A DNA stretch of 64,000 nucleotides from Syntrophotaleaceae bacterium (lineage in GTDB: Bacteria > Desulfobacterota > Desulfuromonadia > Desulfuromonadales > Syntrophotaleaceae): positions 496,001-560,000 of the forward strand of contig JAWKQB010000003.1 of assembly GCA_041390365.1 (NCBI GenBank), given 5' to 3'. This document shows positions 34,466 through 43,723 of this stretch, piece by piece. Position 1 is the first letter of the stretch, and each line of letters begins with the position of its first letter. The translations under genes and the position numbers were made by a program. The notes under the pieces are model-generated. The model did not search any database, had not been told where the DNA came from, and saw only the letters and a list, made by a program, of their open reading frames with translations.

Positions 34466-36222
34466 TGTACAATCCTTTCATCGGTTGAGCTTGCGGGATA
34501 GAGTTCGGGCAGGCCATTCTGGGGGGCCCTGTTTCGGCCGGGGGGCTGCCATTGGGTGAGGTTCTCGATCAGGGCTTGCCCGGTCCAGACTTCCCCCGCA
34601 GCGGCATAGAGTGCCCGGTCGAGGCGTTCAAGTTCAACCCTCAAGGGAGCAGGGGCGCTCCGGTAAAGCCGCTCCAGGCCGGCCTGGGGCTCCCCGGGCC
34701 AGAGGGTTGCGATCCAACGCGTCAAGGCGGCGCGGGTGGCACGGGGATCGTCGTTTCGGGCGGCTTGCAGGAGGGCCTGACGAGCCGTTTTCTCCCGCCT
34801 TCGCGGGTTTTCATCGGACTGCGACTCTAATGGGGGTTGACGCTTGAACCTTTCCCGCAGCAAAAGCATGAGGGTAATCAGCCAGCCGGCACCCAGGGCC
34901 AGGCTGAGCCAGAACCAGAAACCGGAGGGGGCTGCGGAAGGGGGAGCGGGCGGCAGCGCAATGTGCTCCTGAACCGCCGCAGATCCGGGAGACGGCTCAT
35001 TTTCCTGGATCTCCGGTTCGGCTGGCGGTGCTCCGGCATCGGGAGCCGCAGCGGTGGTTCCGGGCGCGGGTTTGACCACCATCTCCACCGGGTCGAGGTG
35101 GGCCGTTCTCCATTGGCCGCCCCGGACATCCCACCATTCGAGGTTGATGGCCGGCAGCAGGTAACGACCGGCCCGGGTCGGCACCAGGGCGACTTTCTGC
35201 TGCAAAACCCCTGTCAGTCCCGTATGGCCGACTTGGTCCTTGCGGCTCGGCTGGTCAGGATAGCTTTTGAATCCCGGGGGGATTCCAACCTGAAGTTCCG
35301 GGAGTTGAGCAGCCTGCAGACCTTCGCTGGTGAGAGTCAGGGTTCGCGTTGCCGGCTCGCCGACGGTGACCTCCATGACCCGCCCCTGCCAGTCGTCTTC
35401 CAGGGTCAGAGCCAGGGCGGGAAGCCAGGAACGGTCCGCGAGGTCTGAGGCAGGGGGAAGCACCTCGATTGTCTTTGGTTTGGACAAAAGCCGGATCCGT
35501 TCCCCCTGGTGGCCGAAAGGATCGAAACGGGAGGGCGTTCCCGCCAGCAGGCCGTCGAAACGCAGGGGAGGGATGCTCAGAGTGCCCGGTTCCTGGGGAA
35601 AGATCGCATATCTCCTCTCGATGATGCCGTAAAGGGTGCCGGCACGGCGGGTCTGGTACTTGCGGTCCTCCCCCAGTTTCTGCAGGACTGCATCCACTCC
35701 GGCCGGCTCCGGTTCGCTCAAGCTTCCCCGCAGCAGATCCGCCCGATGCAGCAGGCGGACGGTGAGCAGCACCTGGCTCTGGCTTAGGACCTGTGCGGCG
35801 TCGAACTCCACTTCCAGCAAAACCTTGGCGCTTTCGGCGGATTCGGAAGGGCCCTCGCCCGCAAGGACCCGAATCGGCAGCGGCAGGCTGCAGTCGGAGC
35901 CGAAACAGAGGGCCGGAATGGCCAGTTCCCCTTCGCGCCGGGGCATCAGGGTCAGGGAATAGACAACGGAGCGGTTGAATTCGCCGTTGACGAGACTGAT
36001 CTGTTTGCTCTGCGACTGATTGAGAAGTTCCCAGTCCTTTTCCAGCACGGACAGATCAGCCTCTCCGTCGGGTTTTCCGTCGACCCGCAGTTCGAGCTGC
36101 AGACTCTCCCCGAGGTTCAACCGATCCCGGTCGGCGATCGCCCGCACCTCGGCGGCGAAGGAAGCAAAGGACAGGAGCTGGGAAAACAGCAAGGTCAGGC
36201 AGAATAATCGAATGATTACCAT
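34462..36222 (-). CDS. batD: BatD-family protein
   Basis: 586 residues: signal peptide (LFCLTLLFSQLLSFASFA), several beta-sandwich repeats in the periplasm (RLNLGESLQLELRVDGKPDGEADLS), a Pro/Ala-rich linker, one membrane helix (FWFWLSLALGAGWLITLMLLL) and a cytoplasmic tail. This matches BatD (oxygen tolerance) proteins of MoxR-linked operons. It probably assists the VWA proteins encoded upstream at the membrane. The start overlaps the upstream gene by seven bases. Confidence 0.88.
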   Translation of the reverse strand: MVIIRLFCLTLLFSQLLSFASFAAEVRAIADRDRLNLGESLQLELRVDGKPDGEADLSVLEKDWELLNQSQSKQISLVNGEFNRSVVYSLTLMPRREGELAIPALCFGSDCSLPLPIRVLAGEGPSESAESAKVLLEVEFDAAQVLSQSQVLLTVRLLHRADLLRGSLSEPEPAGVDAVLQKLGEDRKYQTRRAGTLYGIIERRYAIFPQEPGTLSIPPLRFDGLLAGTPSRFDPFGHQGERIRLLSKPKTIEVLPPASDLADRSWLPALALTLEDDWQGRVMEVTVGEPATRTLTLTSEGLQAAQLPELQVGIPPGFKSYPDQPSRKDQVGHTGLTGVLQQKVALVPTRAGRYLLPAINLEWWDVRGGQWRTAHLDPVEMVVKPAPGTTAAAPDAGAPPAEPEIQENEPSPGSAAVQEHIALPPAPPSAAPSGFWFWLSLALGAGWLITLMLLLRERFKRQPPLESQSDENPRRREKTARQALLQAARNDDPRATRAALTRWIATLWPGEPQAGLERLYRSAPAPLRVELERLDRALYAAAGEVWTGQALIENLTQWQPPGRNRAPQNGLPELYPASSTDERIVQ

Positions 36223-38030
36223 GGTCGATCCGTTTCCAGCTGTCGGCCGCGCTGCCGGTACTGGTGAAGAAATTTCCGCCGCAACAGGCCGCCCGGGTCA
36301 TCGGGGATCTGCTGCAGCCATTGTTGCATCGCCCGTTGCTCTTCTGCTGAGAGCTGCTCCTCGTCGGCCGGGGCCGCCGGGGGCGATTCCGGTCGCTTTT
36401 CGGGCTCATCAGGCGGGGCGACACTCTCCTGCTGCGGGTGAGTTTCCCGGTCAGACCTCGCATCGGATGCGCGTGCCGGGGGCCGGGAGGATTCGGGGGA
36501 AGCGTCCGAATCCCGACTCCGGTCTTCAGCGGGATTTTCCCGGGCCGGGTCATCGTCCGCCGTCCGGGATTCGTCATCCGGGTGATCCTGAGGTTGCCCG
36601 GTTTTCTCCGAATCCCGGGAGGATGCTTGGGGCTTTTCGGAGGGTGATCCGTCGTTCTGTTGCGGTTGCTGCTGTTTCTGCAGGGCTTTTTCCACCAAAT
36701 CCTTGTTGTAGCGGGCGTCGGCGTGTTCCGGGTCGCCGGCCAGAGCCTGGCGATAGGCCTCCAGGGCCTGGGGCAGCTGCCCGGCGCGGGCCAGGGCATT
36801 GCCCCGGTTGTACCAGTCGTCGGCGGTCTCCGGCTGCTGCAAGGCTTCGGCGGCGGCCTGGTAGTCCCCTCCCCGGTAATGGGCGCTCGCCTTCCAGCGG
36901 GGGTCCCGGAACAGATGCCCGGCTTTTTCGTAATCCTCCTCGGCAAAAGCCGCGGCGGCCTGCTGGTCCGGACGCTGCCAGAGATCGTTCCAGGAAAAGG
37001 CCAAAACCGGACGGGGCTGCAGCGCGATCAGAATGAACAGGACCAGCCAGCCGCGGCGAAAGGCCAAAGAAGCCAGCAGGGCCAGGGGCCAGAGCAGCCA
37101 GACGCCCTCCTCCCGCCAGCGCTGTCCCGTCCTGCCGCCCGCCTGTTCGGCCCGGTCGATGCGTTGACTGTCCACCCCCGCCAGAAGAGCCCGCAGGTCG
37201 CCCTCATCGATACTCAATCGTCGATAGCTGCCGCCCCCGGCTGCCGCCAGCTGTTTCAGTCCGGCTTCCTCCAGTTTCGGCAGGACCATGGCGCCCCCGT
37301 TGTCCTTGAGAAAACCGCCGCTCGGCAGCGGCACCGGAGCTCCTTCCGTTGTGCCCACGCCCAGAACTGCCAGGTCGATGCCCTGGGAGGGCAGGCCCCG
37401 GGCCGCCTCCAGAGCTTTGTCCGGGCGATCCTCGTCGGTGATCAGCAGCAGGCGGCCCTGTTTCAGCCCCGCCCGTTGCAGGAGCTGGAGGCCGAGTTCA
37501 ATGGCTTTTTGCGGCTCGCTGCCCTGAACCGGCATCAGGTTGGGGTCGAGGCTGTGAAGCAGGGCGCGGATGGTATTTGTATCATCGGTGAGGGGCGTCA
37601 CGGTAAAGGCGTCGCCGGCAAAGGCGATCAGAGCGGTCTGCCCCTCGCTGCGCAGGCTCAGCAGGTCTTCGACCTTCAACCGGGCCCGCTCCAGACGGCT
37701 CGGCTTGAGATCTCCCGCGCTCATGGAGCGGGACAGGTCGAGCAGGATCACCAACGCCGACTGCTGTCGGAAAAGCGGCTGCGGCTGTTGGCGCCAGGCC
37801 GGTCCGGCCAGGGCAAGAATCGACAGCAGCGCGCCTCCCAGCAGCAGCCACAAGGGCCAGGCTGCACGGCGTCGCGAACGTCCCAGCAGCAGGTGGGGCA
37901 GCAGGTCCGCATCGCAGACCTTCTCCCAGCTGCGGCTGCGCACCTGTTTGCGCCAGAGCCAGACCAGCAGCGCCAGTACCGGTGGCAGGGCCAGAAGCCA
38001 ACCGGGACGCAGGACATGAAAATCCGTCAC
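36216..38030 (-). CDS. VWA and TPR fusion protein (BatB-BatC type)
   Basis: 604 residues. Two N-terminal membrane helices, a von Willebrand A domain with MIDAS motif (VILLDLSRSMSAGD, DS-like in LITDED), a third helix (WLLWPLALLASLAF), then TPR repeats (DWYNRGNALARAGQLPQALEAYRQAL). The tail is highly charged and low-complexity (about 455-560). In many bacteria BatB and BatC are separate; here they are one chain. It probably acts with MoxR ATPase in folding or metal loading of envelope proteins. Confidence 0.88.
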   Translation of the reverse strand: MTDFHVLRPGWLLALPPVLALLVWLWRKQVRSRSWEKVCDADLLPHLLLGRSRRRAAWPLWLLLGGALLSILALAGPAWRQQPQPLFRQQSALVILLDLSRSMSAGDLKPSRLERARLKVEDLLSLRSEGQTALIAFAGDAFTVTPLTDDTNTIRALLHSLDPNLMPVQGSEPQKAIELGLQLLQRAGLKQGRLLLITDEDRPDKALEAARGLPSQGIDLAVLGVGTTEGAPVPLPSGGFLKDNGGAMVLPKLEEAGLKQLAAAGGGSYRRLSIDEGDLRALLAGVDSQRIDRAEQAGGRTGQRWREEGVWLLWPLALLASLAFRRGWLVLFILIALQPRPVLAFSWNDLWQRPDQQAAAAFAEEDYEKAGHLFRDPRWKASAHYRGGDYQAAAEALQQPETADDWYNRGNALARAGQLPQALEAYRQALAGDPEHADARYNKDLVEKALQKQQQPQQNDGSPSEKPQASSRDSEKTGQPQDHPDDESRTADDDPARENPAEDRSRDSDASPESSRPPARASDARSDRETHPQQESVAPPDEPEKRPESPPAAPADEEQLSAEEQRAMQQWLQQIPDDPGGLLRRKFLHQYRQRGRQLETDRPW

Positions 38031-39028
38031 GAGCGCCTCCTGAAAAACGGCAGCGGGTGCCGGGCGAGCATCAGAAGAAAAGCTCCGGCCGAGGCCAGGC
38101 CCAGGGGCCAGAAGTAGAGTTCGGTGATGGGACGATAAACCTCCTGCTCCCGCTCCACCGGCTCGAGACGGTCGAGCAGGGCATAGATGTCCACCAGCTC
38201 GGCACTATCCCGGGCACGAAAATAGCGGCCCCCGGTTTGTCCCGCGATGGCTGTCAGCGTCTCCTCGTCGAGATCGGCGGAAGGGTTGACGGTTCGGGAA
38301 AAGAACAGGCCGCCCACCTCCATGGCTTCGGCGCCGATGCCGATGGTGTAGATTTTCAGGCCCTGACCTGCGGCCAGTTCGACCGCCTTGAGGGGGGAGA
38401 CGCGGCCGGCCGTATTGGCACCGTCGGTCAGCAGGATCAGCACCCGGCGCCGCCCTTCCTCCCCCTCCAGGCGTTTGACCGCCAGACCGATGGCATCGCC
38501 GATGGCGGTCTTTTGCCCCGCCAGGCCGACAACAGCCTCGTCGAGCAGCTGCTGCAGGGTCGGGCGATCGAAGGTCAGCGGGGTCTGCACATAGGCCTGT
38601 TCACCGAACAGGATCAGTCCGAGGCGGTCGCCGACCCGGCGGGCGATGAATTCCGCGGCCACCGCCTTGAGAGCGGTCAGCCGATCCACTGTGTTGCCTC
38701 CCAGCTCAAAATCCTCGGTGGTCATGCTGCCGGAAATGTCTACCGCCAGAACCAGGTCCCGACCGCTGACGGGCAGCTCGACCGGGTCTCCCAGCCACTG
38801 GGGCCGGGCGCAGGCGAGGACCAGCAGCAGCCAGCAGCAGGCCGCCAGAACTTTGCAAAAACGCCCGGTCCGCCGCCTCCCCCCTTCGTGTCGCACCGCG
38901 GCAAAGGCCTCAAGGCTCGGCACCCAGAGGGCCGCCTCCTCGGCGGCCAGGGCCGGCGGCAGCAGGCGATAGACCAGATAGGGCAGGGGCAACAGCAGCA
39001 GGGCCCAGGGCCAGGCGAACTGGATCAT
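38027..39028 (-). CDS. batA: VWA-domain membrane protein (BatA type)
   Basis: 333 residues starting MIQFAWPWALLLLPLPYLVYR, a membrane helix. A second helix precedes a VWA domain with intact MIDAS (LVLAVDISGSMTTEDF; LTDGANTAG). A C-terminal helix (LYFWPLGLASAGAFLLMLA) follows. Start ATG 39028 has GGGAGG and overlaps the preceding gene stop by four bases; the longer frame to 39445 lies in the wrong context over the DUF4381 gene. Confidence 0.9.
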   Translation of the reverse strand: MIQFAWPWALLLLPLPYLVYRLLPPALAAEEAALWVPSLEAFAAVRHEGGRRRTGRFCKVLAACCWLLLVLACARPQWLGDPVELPVSGRDLVLAVDISGSMTTEDFELGGNTVDRLTALKAVAAEFIARRVGDRLGLILFGEQAYVQTPLTFDRPTLQQLLDEAVVGLAGQKTAIGDAIGLAVKRLEGEEGRRRVLILLTDGANTAGRVSPLKAVELAAGQGLKIYTIGIGAEAMEVGGLFFSRTVNPSADLDEETLTAIAGQTGGRYFRARDSAELVDIYALLDRLEPVEREQEVYRPITELYFWPLGLASAGAFLLMLARHPLPFFRRRS

Positions 39029-39519
39029 GGAATCCTCCCGGAACCACCCGCGGGCGGCAAAGAGGTCAGCCAGCGGCGGCAGAGATCGGCCAGTTCCTTG
39101 CGGTCGAATTGAACATCGGGGCGATAGGGAGCTTCCAGCAGACAGCGACCGATCCCTTCGGTAAAGGGGCGATCGGCAAAGGGGCGGTCGAGAAATTCCA
39201 GCCACTTTTCGCCGTTCAGCCCGGCGCAATCCGCCCGGTTGAAATGGCATAGAGCCGCCCGCCGCAGCAGTTGCGACAGCCCGGCGGCCAGTTCGGCATC
39301 CGGCAGGGTGTCCAGCCGGTCGAGCTCCGCCAGGGCCAGCCGCCGATAACGGCCGCGCCGATAGCGGACATACAGCCATCCTGATCCTGCTGTCAGGGCC
39401 AGGGCGAGAATCGTCAGCAGCCACCAGCCGGGGGCTGGCGGCCACCAGGAGACCGGATCGGGCAGATGGATGTCGCGCAGGGGCAGGGTTTGCGGATCGA
39501 TGACGGAGGGAGCAAGCAT
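39025..39519 (-). CDS. DUF4381 protein
   Basis: 164 residues with a short N-terminus rich in Pro (LPLRDIHLPDPVSWWPPAPGWWLL), one membrane helix and a cytoplasmic helical domain ending CRRWLTSLPP. This is the DUF4381 pattern found between DUF58 and VWA genes in MoxR operons; biochemical role unknown. ATG 39519 lies one base after the upstream stop. Confidence 0.88.
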   Translation of the reverse strand: MLAPSVIDPQTLPLRDIHLPDPVSWWPPAPGWWLLTILALALTAGSGWLYVRYRRGRYRRLALAELDRLDTLPDAELAAGLSQLLRRAALCHFNRADCAGLNGEKWLEFLDRPFADRPFTEGIGRCLLEAPYRPDVQFDRKELADLCRRWLTSLPPAGGSGRIP

Positions 39520-39520
39520 G

Positions 39521-40444
39521 TCAGCGCCTCCCTGCCGGAGTCGGCTGAAGACAATCCAGGGGATCGTCGCAGGTGCGCAATTCCCGGTGGCGGCAGCGGT
39601 AGCGGCGGGCGAAATCCTGCACCTGCAGACAGCGGGCGGCAAAACCTGCCCGATAGCGGAGCTGGGCCGCAGGGTCGTCGGTGGCGATGGTCAGATCGGC
39701 GGCGCCGTCGCTGACCCGGTAGGTTCCCTCCGGGGGAAGTTCCCTTTCCAGCGGGTCATAGCAATGCACCAGGGTCAGTTCGCAATGGCGGCCGAGCAGG
39801 GCCAACTGCTTCTCCACCTCCGGATCCCAACCGGTGAAATCGCTCAATAGCAGGATCAGGCTGCCCGGTCGTGCGACCCGGTGCAGCCGCTGCAGGGTCG
39901 CCGCCAGGTCACGGGCCGGATCAAAGGGGCGATGGAGCGGCCGCTGCCAGGCGGGATCCTGCACCATTCGCCGCAACAGACCGAGAACCGCGCCCTTGCC
40001 CGACCGGGGGCGCACCTCGACATGGTGGTCTTCCGAGAAGATCAGACCGCCGACCCGGTCGCCATGGTCCAGGGCCTGCCAGGCATGCAGGGCCGCCAGT
40101 CGGCTGACCTGCACCGCCTTGAAGCAGCCGCGGGTGCCGAAAAACATCGGCCTGCGATAATCGATCGCCAGCAGCACCGGCCGCTCACGCTCCTCGTGAA
40201 ACAGCTTGGTATGCGCCTTGCCCCGCCGGGCCGTCACCCGCCAGTCGATGCTGCGCACATCGTCCCCCGGCTGGTAGGCCCGCACCTCGGCGAACTCCAT
40301 ACCCCGGCCCCGAAAGCGGGTGCGGTAGGGCCCATCGCCGGAGGCCGCTGTTTTGATCTCAGTCCGAGGGATGCCAACCAGCCGATTCCGCAGGGCGATC
40401 AGGCCCGGCAGGTCGATGCTGACAGGTGAATTTGGTGACGTCAT
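39521..40444 (-). CDS. DUF58 protein
   Basis: 307 residues. GRGMEFAEVRAYQPGDDVRSIDWRVTARRGKAHTKLF is the diagnostic DUF58 segment, followed by a VWA-like fold (PVLLAIDYRRPMFFGTRG, LILLLSDFTGWD). It is the cytosolic or membrane-proximal partner of MoxR in this operon. ATG 40444 is the best start by family length, though its ribosome-binding site is weak; an ATG at 40492 is an alternative. Confidence 0.88.
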   Translation of the reverse strand: MTSPNSPVSIDLPGLIALRNRLVGIPRTEIKTAASGDGPYRTRFRGRGMEFAEVRAYQPGDDVRSIDWRVTARRGKAHTKLFHEERERPVLLAIDYRRPMFFGTRGCFKAVQVSRLAALHAWQALDHGDRVGGLIFSEDHHVEVRPRSGKGAVLGLLRRMVQDPAWQRPLHRPFDPARDLAATLQRLHRVARPGSLILLLSDFTGWDPEVEKQLALLGRHCELTLVHCYDPLERELPPEGTYRVSDGAADLTIATDDPAAQLRYRAGFAARCLQVQDFARRYRCRHRELRTCDDPLDCLQPTPAGRR

Positions 40445-40477
40445 GGTCTGATCTTGCCTGGAAATTTTAATACAATA

Positions 40478-40513
40478 GGACTCATGGGTCATATGGGTCT
40501 CATAGGTCCCATA
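40478..40513. repeat. Short word repeats before DUF58 gene
   Basis: The words CATGGGTC, ATGGGTCT and ATAGGTCC follow one another in this gap between moxR and the DUF58 gene. The same words recur upstream of moxR at 41525-41562. Confidence 0.5.
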
Positions 40514-40523
40514 AATTGCTGTA

Positions 40524-41507
40524 CTAAGGCACCGGCACCCGGGCGATCAGTTCCCCGACCAGCCGGTCGACCGTCATCCCCTCCGCCTCGGCTTCGTAGC
40601 TGAGCAGCACCCGGTGGCGCAGCACATCGAAAGCCAGGTCCTGGATGTCCTCAGGCAGCACATAGTCACGGCCCCGCAGCCAGGCTCTTGCCCGGGCGCA
40701 GCGATCGAGGGCGATGCCGGCGCGGGGACTGGCGCCGAACTGGATAAGGCCGGCCAGATCCTCGCCATAGGGGCGGGGGTCTCGGGTGGCGAGCACCAGC
40801 TGCAGCAGATATTCCTCGAGACTGTCGGCCAAGTGCAATTCGAGCACCTGCCGGCGGGCCTGACGCAGGTCGGCAGCAGAGAGCTGATCCGACTCGACCC
40901 GTTCAGGCTGTCCAGGGTTGTCCATCTCGGCAGTGGCTTCCGCCCGCGCCAGGGCGAGAATCTGCCGTTCGGTTTCGGGCGCCGGGTATCCGACGCGGAC
41001 ATGAAGCAGGAAGCGATCGAGCTGGGCTTCGGGCAGGGGGTAGGTTCCCTCCTGCTCGATGGGATTCTGGGTCGCCATGACCAAAAAAGGGTCGGCCAGG
41101 GGATAGGTTTTGTGCCCCACCGTGATCTGCCGCTCCGCCATGGCCTCCAGCAGGGCCGACTGCACCTTGGCCGGAGCCCGGTTGATCTCGTCGGCCAATA
41201 CCAGGTTGTGAAAAAGAGGACCCGGCTGAAAGTTGAAAGAGCCGTCCTGAGGGCGGTAGATATCGGTGCCGGTCAGGTCGGCCGGCAGCAGGTCGGGAGT
41301 GAACTGGATGCGGTGGAAACTGCCTTCGATCCTGCCGCCGAGCTGGCGGATGGCCCGGGTCTTGGCCAGACCCGGCGCCCCTTCCACCAGCAGGTGACCG
41401 TCGGCTAAAAGAGCGATGAGCAATCGCTCAAGCAGCAGCTCCTGACCGATGACCTGCTGGCTGAGCGCGAGGTTCAATCGGGAAAAACGGTTTTGAACGG
41501 AATCCAT
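40524..41507 (-). CDS. moxR: MoxR-family AAA+ ATPase
   Basis: 327 residues. Walker A is GAPGLAKT, as typical for MoxR; Walker B is LVLADEINRAPAKVQSALLEAM, sensor I MATQNPIEQEGTYPLPEAQLDRF. It presumably remodels client proteins together with the VWA proteins downstream. First gene of the six-gene Bat operon that runs left to batD and yjdM. Confidence 0.95.
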   Translation of the reverse strand: MDSVQNRFSRLNLALSQQVIGQELLLERLLIALLADGHLLVEGAPGLAKTRAIRQLGGRIEGSFHRIQFTPDLLPADLTGTDIYRPQDGSFNFQPGPLFHNLVLADEINRAPAKVQSALLEAMAERQITVGHKTYPLADPFLVMATQNPIEQEGTYPLPEAQLDRFLLHVRVGYPAPETERQILALARAEATAEMDNPGQPERVESDQLSAADLRQARRQVLELHLADSLEEYLLQLVLATRDPRPYGEDLAGLIQFGASPRAGIALDRCARARAWLRGRDYVLPEDIQDLAFDVLRHRVLLSYEAEAEGMTVDRLVGELIARVPVP

Positions 41508-41524
41508 GGAAAAAGGGCCTTATT

Positions 41525-41562
41525 ATAGGTCTTATGAGTCTTGTGGAACCCACAAGACCTAT
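41525..41562. repeat. Inverted repeat upstream of moxR
   Basis: ATAGGTC and TTGTGG pair with CCACAA and GACCTAT, with a nine-base bulge on the left arm. It shares its words with the repeats at 40478-40513. It may be a small repeat family or a processing hairpin. Confidence 0.5.
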
Positions 41563-41636
41563 GGATGAAAATGGATTTTAGGGGATAAATAAGTAAAGGA
41601 TCATAACCGCAAGACACGCTGGAATCAAGCAACGAT

Positions 41637-41668
41637 CCCCCGCCCCGGAATGGAGTCCGGGGCAGGGG
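41637..41668. terminator. GC-rich hairpin after htrA
   Basis: CCCCCGCCCCGG pairs with CCGGGGCAGGGG around an eight-base loop just beyond the htrA stop. No T-run follows on the minus strand, so termination is likely but not certain. Confidence 0.5.
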
Positions 41669-41680
41669 AAGAGTTGGACA

Positions 41681-43144
41681 TTATCCGTCATTTTTCAGGG
41701 CCAGAAACAGGCTGCCCTGACCGCGGCGGATCAGCAGCAGATGACTCTTGCCCTTTTCCAGGGTCAGGCGCTGGCGTACCTCCCTGGGATTTTTGACCGG
41801 TTTCCGGTCGATCTCCTGAATCAGGTCGCCGCGCTGTATCCCGGCTCGCTGGGCCAGACTGCCCGGTTCCACGGAGGAGACCAGGACCCCGGTCTGGCCT
41901 GTGTAACCCAGACGGGCGGCGAGGTCGGGTGTCAGCTCCTGGAGTCCCATGCCCAGTTTGGGCAGGCTACCGGAATCGGCTGCCGTCGTCTGCTCATCCG
42001 CATCCAGTCGGCCGATGGTGACATCCACCTTTTTCGGCTTGCCTTCCCGAACGATGGAGAGTTCGATTTTGGTGCCCGGGGCCGTCATGGCCACACGATT
42101 GCGGAAGGTGGAGGCCTTGTCCACCTTCTTGCCGTTCATTTCCAGGATGACATCGCCCTGACGCAGGCCGGCTTTCTGTGCCGGGGAATCCTCCATCACC
42201 TGGGTGACGACGATACCCTCGGTTTTGTCGAGTCCGAAGGACTCGGCCAGTTCCCGGGTCATATCCTGAATGTAGGCGCCGACCCTCCCGCGGGTCACCT
42301 GGCCCTCTTCCACCAGTTGCTCGCGAATGTTCTTGGCCATGTTGATGGGAATGGCGAAGCCGATGCCCATGTAACCGCCGCTCCGGCTGAAAATGGCGGT
42401 GTTGATGCCGACCACTTCGCCGTCCAGATTGACCAGCGGTCCCCCGGAATTGCCGGGGTTGATGGCCGCGTCGGTCTGAATGAAATCCTCGTAGTCGTTG
42501 AGGCCGATGCCGCTACGCCCCTTGGCGCTGACGATCCCCGCCGTCAGGGTGTGGGAAAGGCCGAAGGGGTTGCCGACGGCCAGAACCCAGTCCCCTACTT
42601 CCAGATTGCTCGAATCTCCAAGCTTGAGGAAAGGAAGCTTGGTGGCCTCGATCTTGATTACGGCAAGGTCGGTGGGGGGGTCGGTGCCGACGATTTTGGC
42701 GGTGTATTCCCGGCCGTTCTGCAGCTTGACCGTCACCGTATCGGCTTGGCCGACCACGTGATTGTTGGTCAGGATGTATCCATCGGAGGAGATCAGGAAA
42801 CCGGAGCCCTGCCCCATCTCCTGACGCTGACGGGGGGAGTTGTTGGGACTGCGGAACTGCGGAGTTTCTCCGAAGAAGCGTCGGAAAAACTCGTCATCGA
42901 AAGGACTGCCGTGGGGAAAGAAAAATTCCGTCTGCTGCTGTCCGGAGATCACTCGCTCCGTCTGGATGAAAACCACTGCCGGAGAAACTTTTTTGGCGAC
43001 GCTGCGAAAGGCGTTGCCGCTTTGCCGCAGGCTTTCAAGGCCCTGTTCCTGGGCCAGACCCGGCTGCGGCAGGATAGCCCCGAACCCCAGGGCGGCCAAC
43101 AAGGACAAAATGATAGAAAGTTTTCCAAGTCTTCGATTTGTCAT
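41681..43144 (-). CDS. htrA: DegP/HtrA-family periplasmic serine protease
   Basis: 487 residues: signal peptide (IILSLLAALGFGAILPQPGLAQ), trypsin-like domain with catalytic triad H129 (TNNHVV), D159 (TDLAVIKI) and S233 (GNSGGPL), then two PDZ domains (about 285-375 and 395-480). Members degrade or refold misfolded periplasmic proteins. It lies 20 bases after the receiver-domain gene and the pair should be driven by the sigma-54 promoter at 43610-43625. Confidence 0.95.
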   Translation of the reverse strand: MTNRRLGKLSIILSLLAALGFGAILPQPGLAQEQGLESLRQSGNAFRSVAKKVSPAVVFIQTERVISGQQQTEFFFPHGSPFDDEFFRRFFGETPQFRSPNNSPRQRQEMGQGSGFLISSDGYILTNNHVVGQADTVTVKLQNGREYTAKIVGTDPPTDLAVIKIEATKLPFLKLGDSSNLEVGDWVLAVGNPFGLSHTLTAGIVSAKGRSGIGLNDYEDFIQTDAAINPGNSGGPLVNLDGEVVGINTAIFSRSGGYMGIGFAIPINMAKNIREQLVEEGQVTRGRVGAYIQDMTRELAESFGLDKTEGIVVTQVMEDSPAQKAGLRQGDVILEMNGKKVDKASTFRNRVAMTAPGTKIELSIVREGKPKKVDVTIGRLDADEQTTAADSGSLPKLGMGLQELTPDLAARLGYTGQTGVLVSSVEPGSLAQRAGIQRGDLIQEIDRKPVKNPREVRQRLTLEKGKSHLLLIRRGQGSLFLALKNDG

Positions 43145-43164
43145 AATGCTTTCCTCTCATGGCG

Positions 43165-43560
43165 TTAAGATTTGCTGGTACACAGTAAATTGACCAGGGA
43201 AATCAGATCATCCAGGTCGAAAGGCTTGTCGATGGTCAAAGTTGCGCCGAGTCGCTCCGCCTGTATATGGGTGGCCTCGTCGCCGAAGGCCGTCATGCAC
43301 ACAAACGGCGGACGGTCGGGCAGGTCGTGCAGGGCCTCGAGTACTTCCAGACCGGTCAGGGCCGGCATGCGCAGGTCCGTCAGTACAAGATCGAACCGCT
43401 CTTCCTTGCCCCCTGAAGAAAGCTCCAGGCGCTCGAGCAGTTCAAGGCCATTGTCGCAGCTGGTCACACTGTAGCCGGCGCGGAACAGACAGAAGGCCAG
43501 AAGCTCCCTCAGTTCGCGATCATCCTCGGCGAGCAGGATGCGGGGATAAGTAAGGTTCAT
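43165..43560 (-). CDS. Single-domain response regulator
   Basis: 131 residues comprising only a receiver domain: acidic pocket AEDD (11-14), phosphorylated D62 (VLTDLRMP), switch T/Ala region (CMTAFG) and Lys in DKPFD. With no output domain it must act by protein contact or as a phosphate sink. It is first gene behind the sigma-54 promoter; GGGAGAA precedes ATG 43560. Confidence 0.92.
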   Translation of the reverse strand: MNLTYPRILLAEDDRELRELLAFCLFRAGYSVTSCDNGLELLERLELSSGGKEERFDLVLTDLRMPALTGLEVLEALHDLPDRPPFVCMTAFGDEATHIQAERLGATLTIDKPFDLDDLISLVNLLCTSKS

Positions 43561-43609
43561 GAAGTTCTCCCTTCGCGCTAGAATCGGTTAGCGAACAAGC
43601 ATTCTATTC

Positions 43610-43625
43610 GCAACCATCGTGCCAA
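43610..43625 (-). promoter_or_regulatory. Sigma-54 (-24/-12) promoter
   Basis: On the minus strand the sequence is TTGGCACGATGGTTGC, an exact match to the TGGCAC-N5-TTGC consensus, with GG at 43622-43623 and GC at 43610-43611. Transcription should start near 43598, about 38 bases before the receiver gene. The nearest candidate activator is the sigma-54 response regulator encoded immediately upstream. Confidence 0.88.
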
Positions 43626-43668
43626 GAGAAAATCATTGTAAATCAATGGGTTGGGTAGTCAATGGAGT

Positions 43669-43701
43669 GGGGCAACATGCCCCTGTGGGGCAAAATGCCT
43701 C
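43669..43701. promoter_or_regulatory. Two GGGGCA-N3-TGCCCC sites, candidate activator sites
   Basis: GGGGCA-ACA-TGCCCC (43669-43683) is a perfect palindrome and GGGGCA-AAA-TGCCTC (43687-43701) has one mismatch. Their centres are 18 bases apart and lie about 78 and 96 bases before the expected start of the sigma-54 promoter, where enhancer-binding activators usually bind. Confidence 0.7.
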
Positions 43702-43723
43702 GTCGGATATTTCGAAGCGGGCT

